22,729 nucleotides of DNA from Bacteroidales bacterium (GTDB taxonomy: Bacteria; Bacteroidota; Bacteroidia; Bacteroidales; P3): contig JAEEIS010000218.1 of NCBI GenBank assembly GCA_016281475.1, forward strand, positions 1 to 22,729, in the 5' to 3' direction. Below the pieces are notes generated by a model that was not told the DNA's origin, ran no database searches, and saw only the letters and a list, made by a program, of their open reading frames with translations. Both the position numbers and the translations under genes were made by a program. Shown in pieces: positions 21,402 through 22,729 of the stretch; position 1 is the stretch's first letter; every line of letters begins with the position of its first letter.

Positions 21402-22729
21402 TCGCCTTCATCGACACCGAGGTAACAACAGACAGCCGGCGGGCAACCGACTTTGGTGTTCTGCGCGAAGACGGTGCCACCTTGCACACCCACTCCGAAC
21501 ACGATTTCTACGACTTCATACAAGACTGCGACACCCTCTGCGGTCATAACATCATCAGCCACGACCTAAAATACCTCACCGACACTCAACTAGGCCAGCG
21601 GCACATCATCATCGACACCCTCTACCTTTCGCCCCTGCTCTTCCCCCGCAAGCCCTACCACCATCTGGTAAAGGACGACAAGTTGCAAGTCGACCAGTTG
21701 AACAACCCCGTCAACGATGCCGCCAAAGCCCGCGACCTATTCCACGACGAAGTGTCGGCGTGGCTCCGTCTCAGTCCCGCACGTCAGGCCATCTACTACA
21801 GCCTGCTGTCCGGCACACCCCAATTTGGAGGATTCTTCCAACACCTGTCGCGCCATCATAGGCCGATGCCGACCACCAATCTGACACAAATGCTGTTCGC
21901 AGGTGGCGGCATCCTGCCCGAATACGAGAACAAGATGTGCCACCATGCCAACATCATGGCCGTGGCGGCCAAATACCCCGTCGAGCTTGCCTACTGCCTC
22001 GCCATCATCGGAGCCGACGACCTCTCCTCGCTCACCCCGCCCTGGGTCACGCGCAACTTCCCCAAAGTGGCAAACATCATGAACTACCTCTGCAATACGC
22101 CTTGCGTGTCGCGACCGAATGGGAGCAACACACAAGGCGTGTGCCCCTACTGCCAACGTCGGCTCGACGCCCACCAAGGGCTGAAAGACTTCTTCGGCTT
22201 CGACCAATTCCGCACCTTCGACGGCGTGCCCATGCAGCAGCAAGCCGTCGAGACGGCCATCCGTGGCGAGTCGCTACTCACCATCTTCCCCACCGGCGGA
22301 GGCAAATCGCTCACCTTCCAGCTGCCTGCATTGATGGCAGGGCGCAACATCCACGGGCTCACCGTCGTCATCTCGCCCCTGCAGTCGCTTATGAAGGACC
22401 AAGTCGACAACCTCGCCGAGCGCGGCATCACCGACGCCGTCGCCATCAACGGACTCCTCGACCCCATCGAGCGCGCCGCAGCCATTGCCCAAGTGGCCGA
22501 TGGCACCGCCAATCTGCTCTACATTGCCCCCGAAATGCTGCGCTCCAAGACCATCGAGCGGCTGCTCCTTGGGCGCAACGTGGTCCGCTTTGTCATCGAC
22601 GAAGCCCACTGCTTCTCGGCATGGGGACACGACTTCCGCGTCGACTATCTCTATATCGGCGACTTCATCCACCGTCTACAAGAGCAGAAACAACAACGGC
22701 AGACCATCGCCATTTCATGCTTTACTGCC
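21398..22729 (+). CDS. Exonuclease-RecQ helicase fusion, partial at window edge
   Basis: 444 codons are visible from the ATG at 21398, open to the window edge. Residues 1-120 resemble a DEDD 3'-5' exonuclease: Asp6 and Glu8 in FIDTEV, Asp56 in GHNIISHDLKYL, and Asp107 in LNNPVNDAAKARDLF. At the position usually held by the DEDDh histidine (five before Asp107) there is Asn102. A Cys4 cluster (Cys232, Cys236, Cys249, Cys252) suggests a zinc ribbon. Residues about 262-444 are a RecQ-type helicase core: a Q-motif-like FGFDQFRTFDGVPMQQQAV, Walker A PTGGGKS (298-304), VVISPLQSLMKDQV (323-336) and DEAHCFSAWGHDFR (401-414). The order exonuclease-helicase recalls WRN but is likely independent. It should act in DNA repair or recombination. 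The remaining helicase and C-terminal domains are off the window. Confidence 0.9.
   Translation, partial: MIAFIDTEVTTDSRRATDFGVLREDGATLHTHSEHDFYDFIQDCDTLCGHNIISHDLKYLTDTQLGQRHIIIDTLYLSPLLFPRKPYHHLVKDDKLQVDQLNNPVNDAAKARDLFHDEVSAWLRLSPARQAIYYSLLSGTPQFGGFFQHLSRHHRPMPTTNLTQMLFAGGGILPEYENKMCHHANIMAVAAKYPVELAYCLAIIGADDLSSLTPPWVTRNFPKVANIMNYLCNTPCVSRPNGSNTQGVCPYCQRRLDAHQGLKDFFGFDQFRTFDGVPMQQQAVETAIRGESLLTIFPTGGGKSLTFQLPALMAGRNIHGLTVVISPLQSLMKDQVDNLAERGITDAVAINGLLDPIERAAAIAQVADGTANLLYIAPEMLRSKTIERLLLGRNVVRFVIDEAHCFSAWGHDFRVDYLYIGDFIHRLQEQKQQRQTIAISCFTA

Overview
The window looks like a chromosomal segment of a Bacteroidota bacterium, most likely Bacteroidales. The evidence is: (i) at least two secreted proteins end in a type A sorting domain of the type IX secretion system (T9SS); (ii) most intergenic regions that should carry promoters contain the Bacteroidota-type -7 element TAnnTTTG rather than TATAAT; (iii) the secreted proteins are built from choice-of-anchor J, GEVED, PCMD-like, FN3 and InlB-type B-repeat modules typical of this phylum. 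The species cannot be named from the sequence.

Layout. 1-2000 (minus, cut by the window edge): secreted subtilisin-like S8 protease with a complete catalytic triad. 2400-3875 (minus): PCMD-like/FN3/T9SS surface protein ending at a strong terminator. 3958-4006: a perfect 21-bp inverted repeat carrying two divergent -7 elements, one serving the surface protein and one serving tRNA-Ser(CGA) at 4052-4138, which is closed by an 18-bp-stem terminator. 4191-4686: gene-poor. 4687-5409 (minus): thiamine pyrophosphokinase. 5410-5893: long divergent control region. 5894-15520 (plus): a 3208-residue modular T9SS adhesin-like protein that dominates the window and is followed by a strong terminator. 15665-17212: sodium/alanine (AGCS) symporter. 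17350-18687: exported low-complexity protein with 48-bp in-frame repeats. 18921-19787 and 19811-20275: uridine-phosphorylase-like enzyme plus a small exported protein. 20430-21401: GT8 glycosyltransferase, overlapping by 4 bp the start of an exonuclease-RecQ helicase fusion (21398 to the right edge, truncated).

The left two thirds is largely surface biology: protease, PCMD-like protein and giant adhesin, with a solitary TPP-synthesis gene and a tRNA between them. The right third is mixed metabolism and DNA repair. The most unusual non-coding structure is a pair of heptanucleotide arrays (18688-18912 and 20265-20362). Each runs as GTGAWTN units and then switches strand to NAWTCAC units. They share an exact 52-bp segment and bracket the phosphorylase/small-protein pair, and the second array has supplied the last codons and stop of the gene it follows. 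The divergent-promoter palindrome and the exonuclease-RecQ fusion with a Cys4 cluster are the next most interesting items. I saw no CRISPR array, insertion sequence, phage gene or recognisable defence island.
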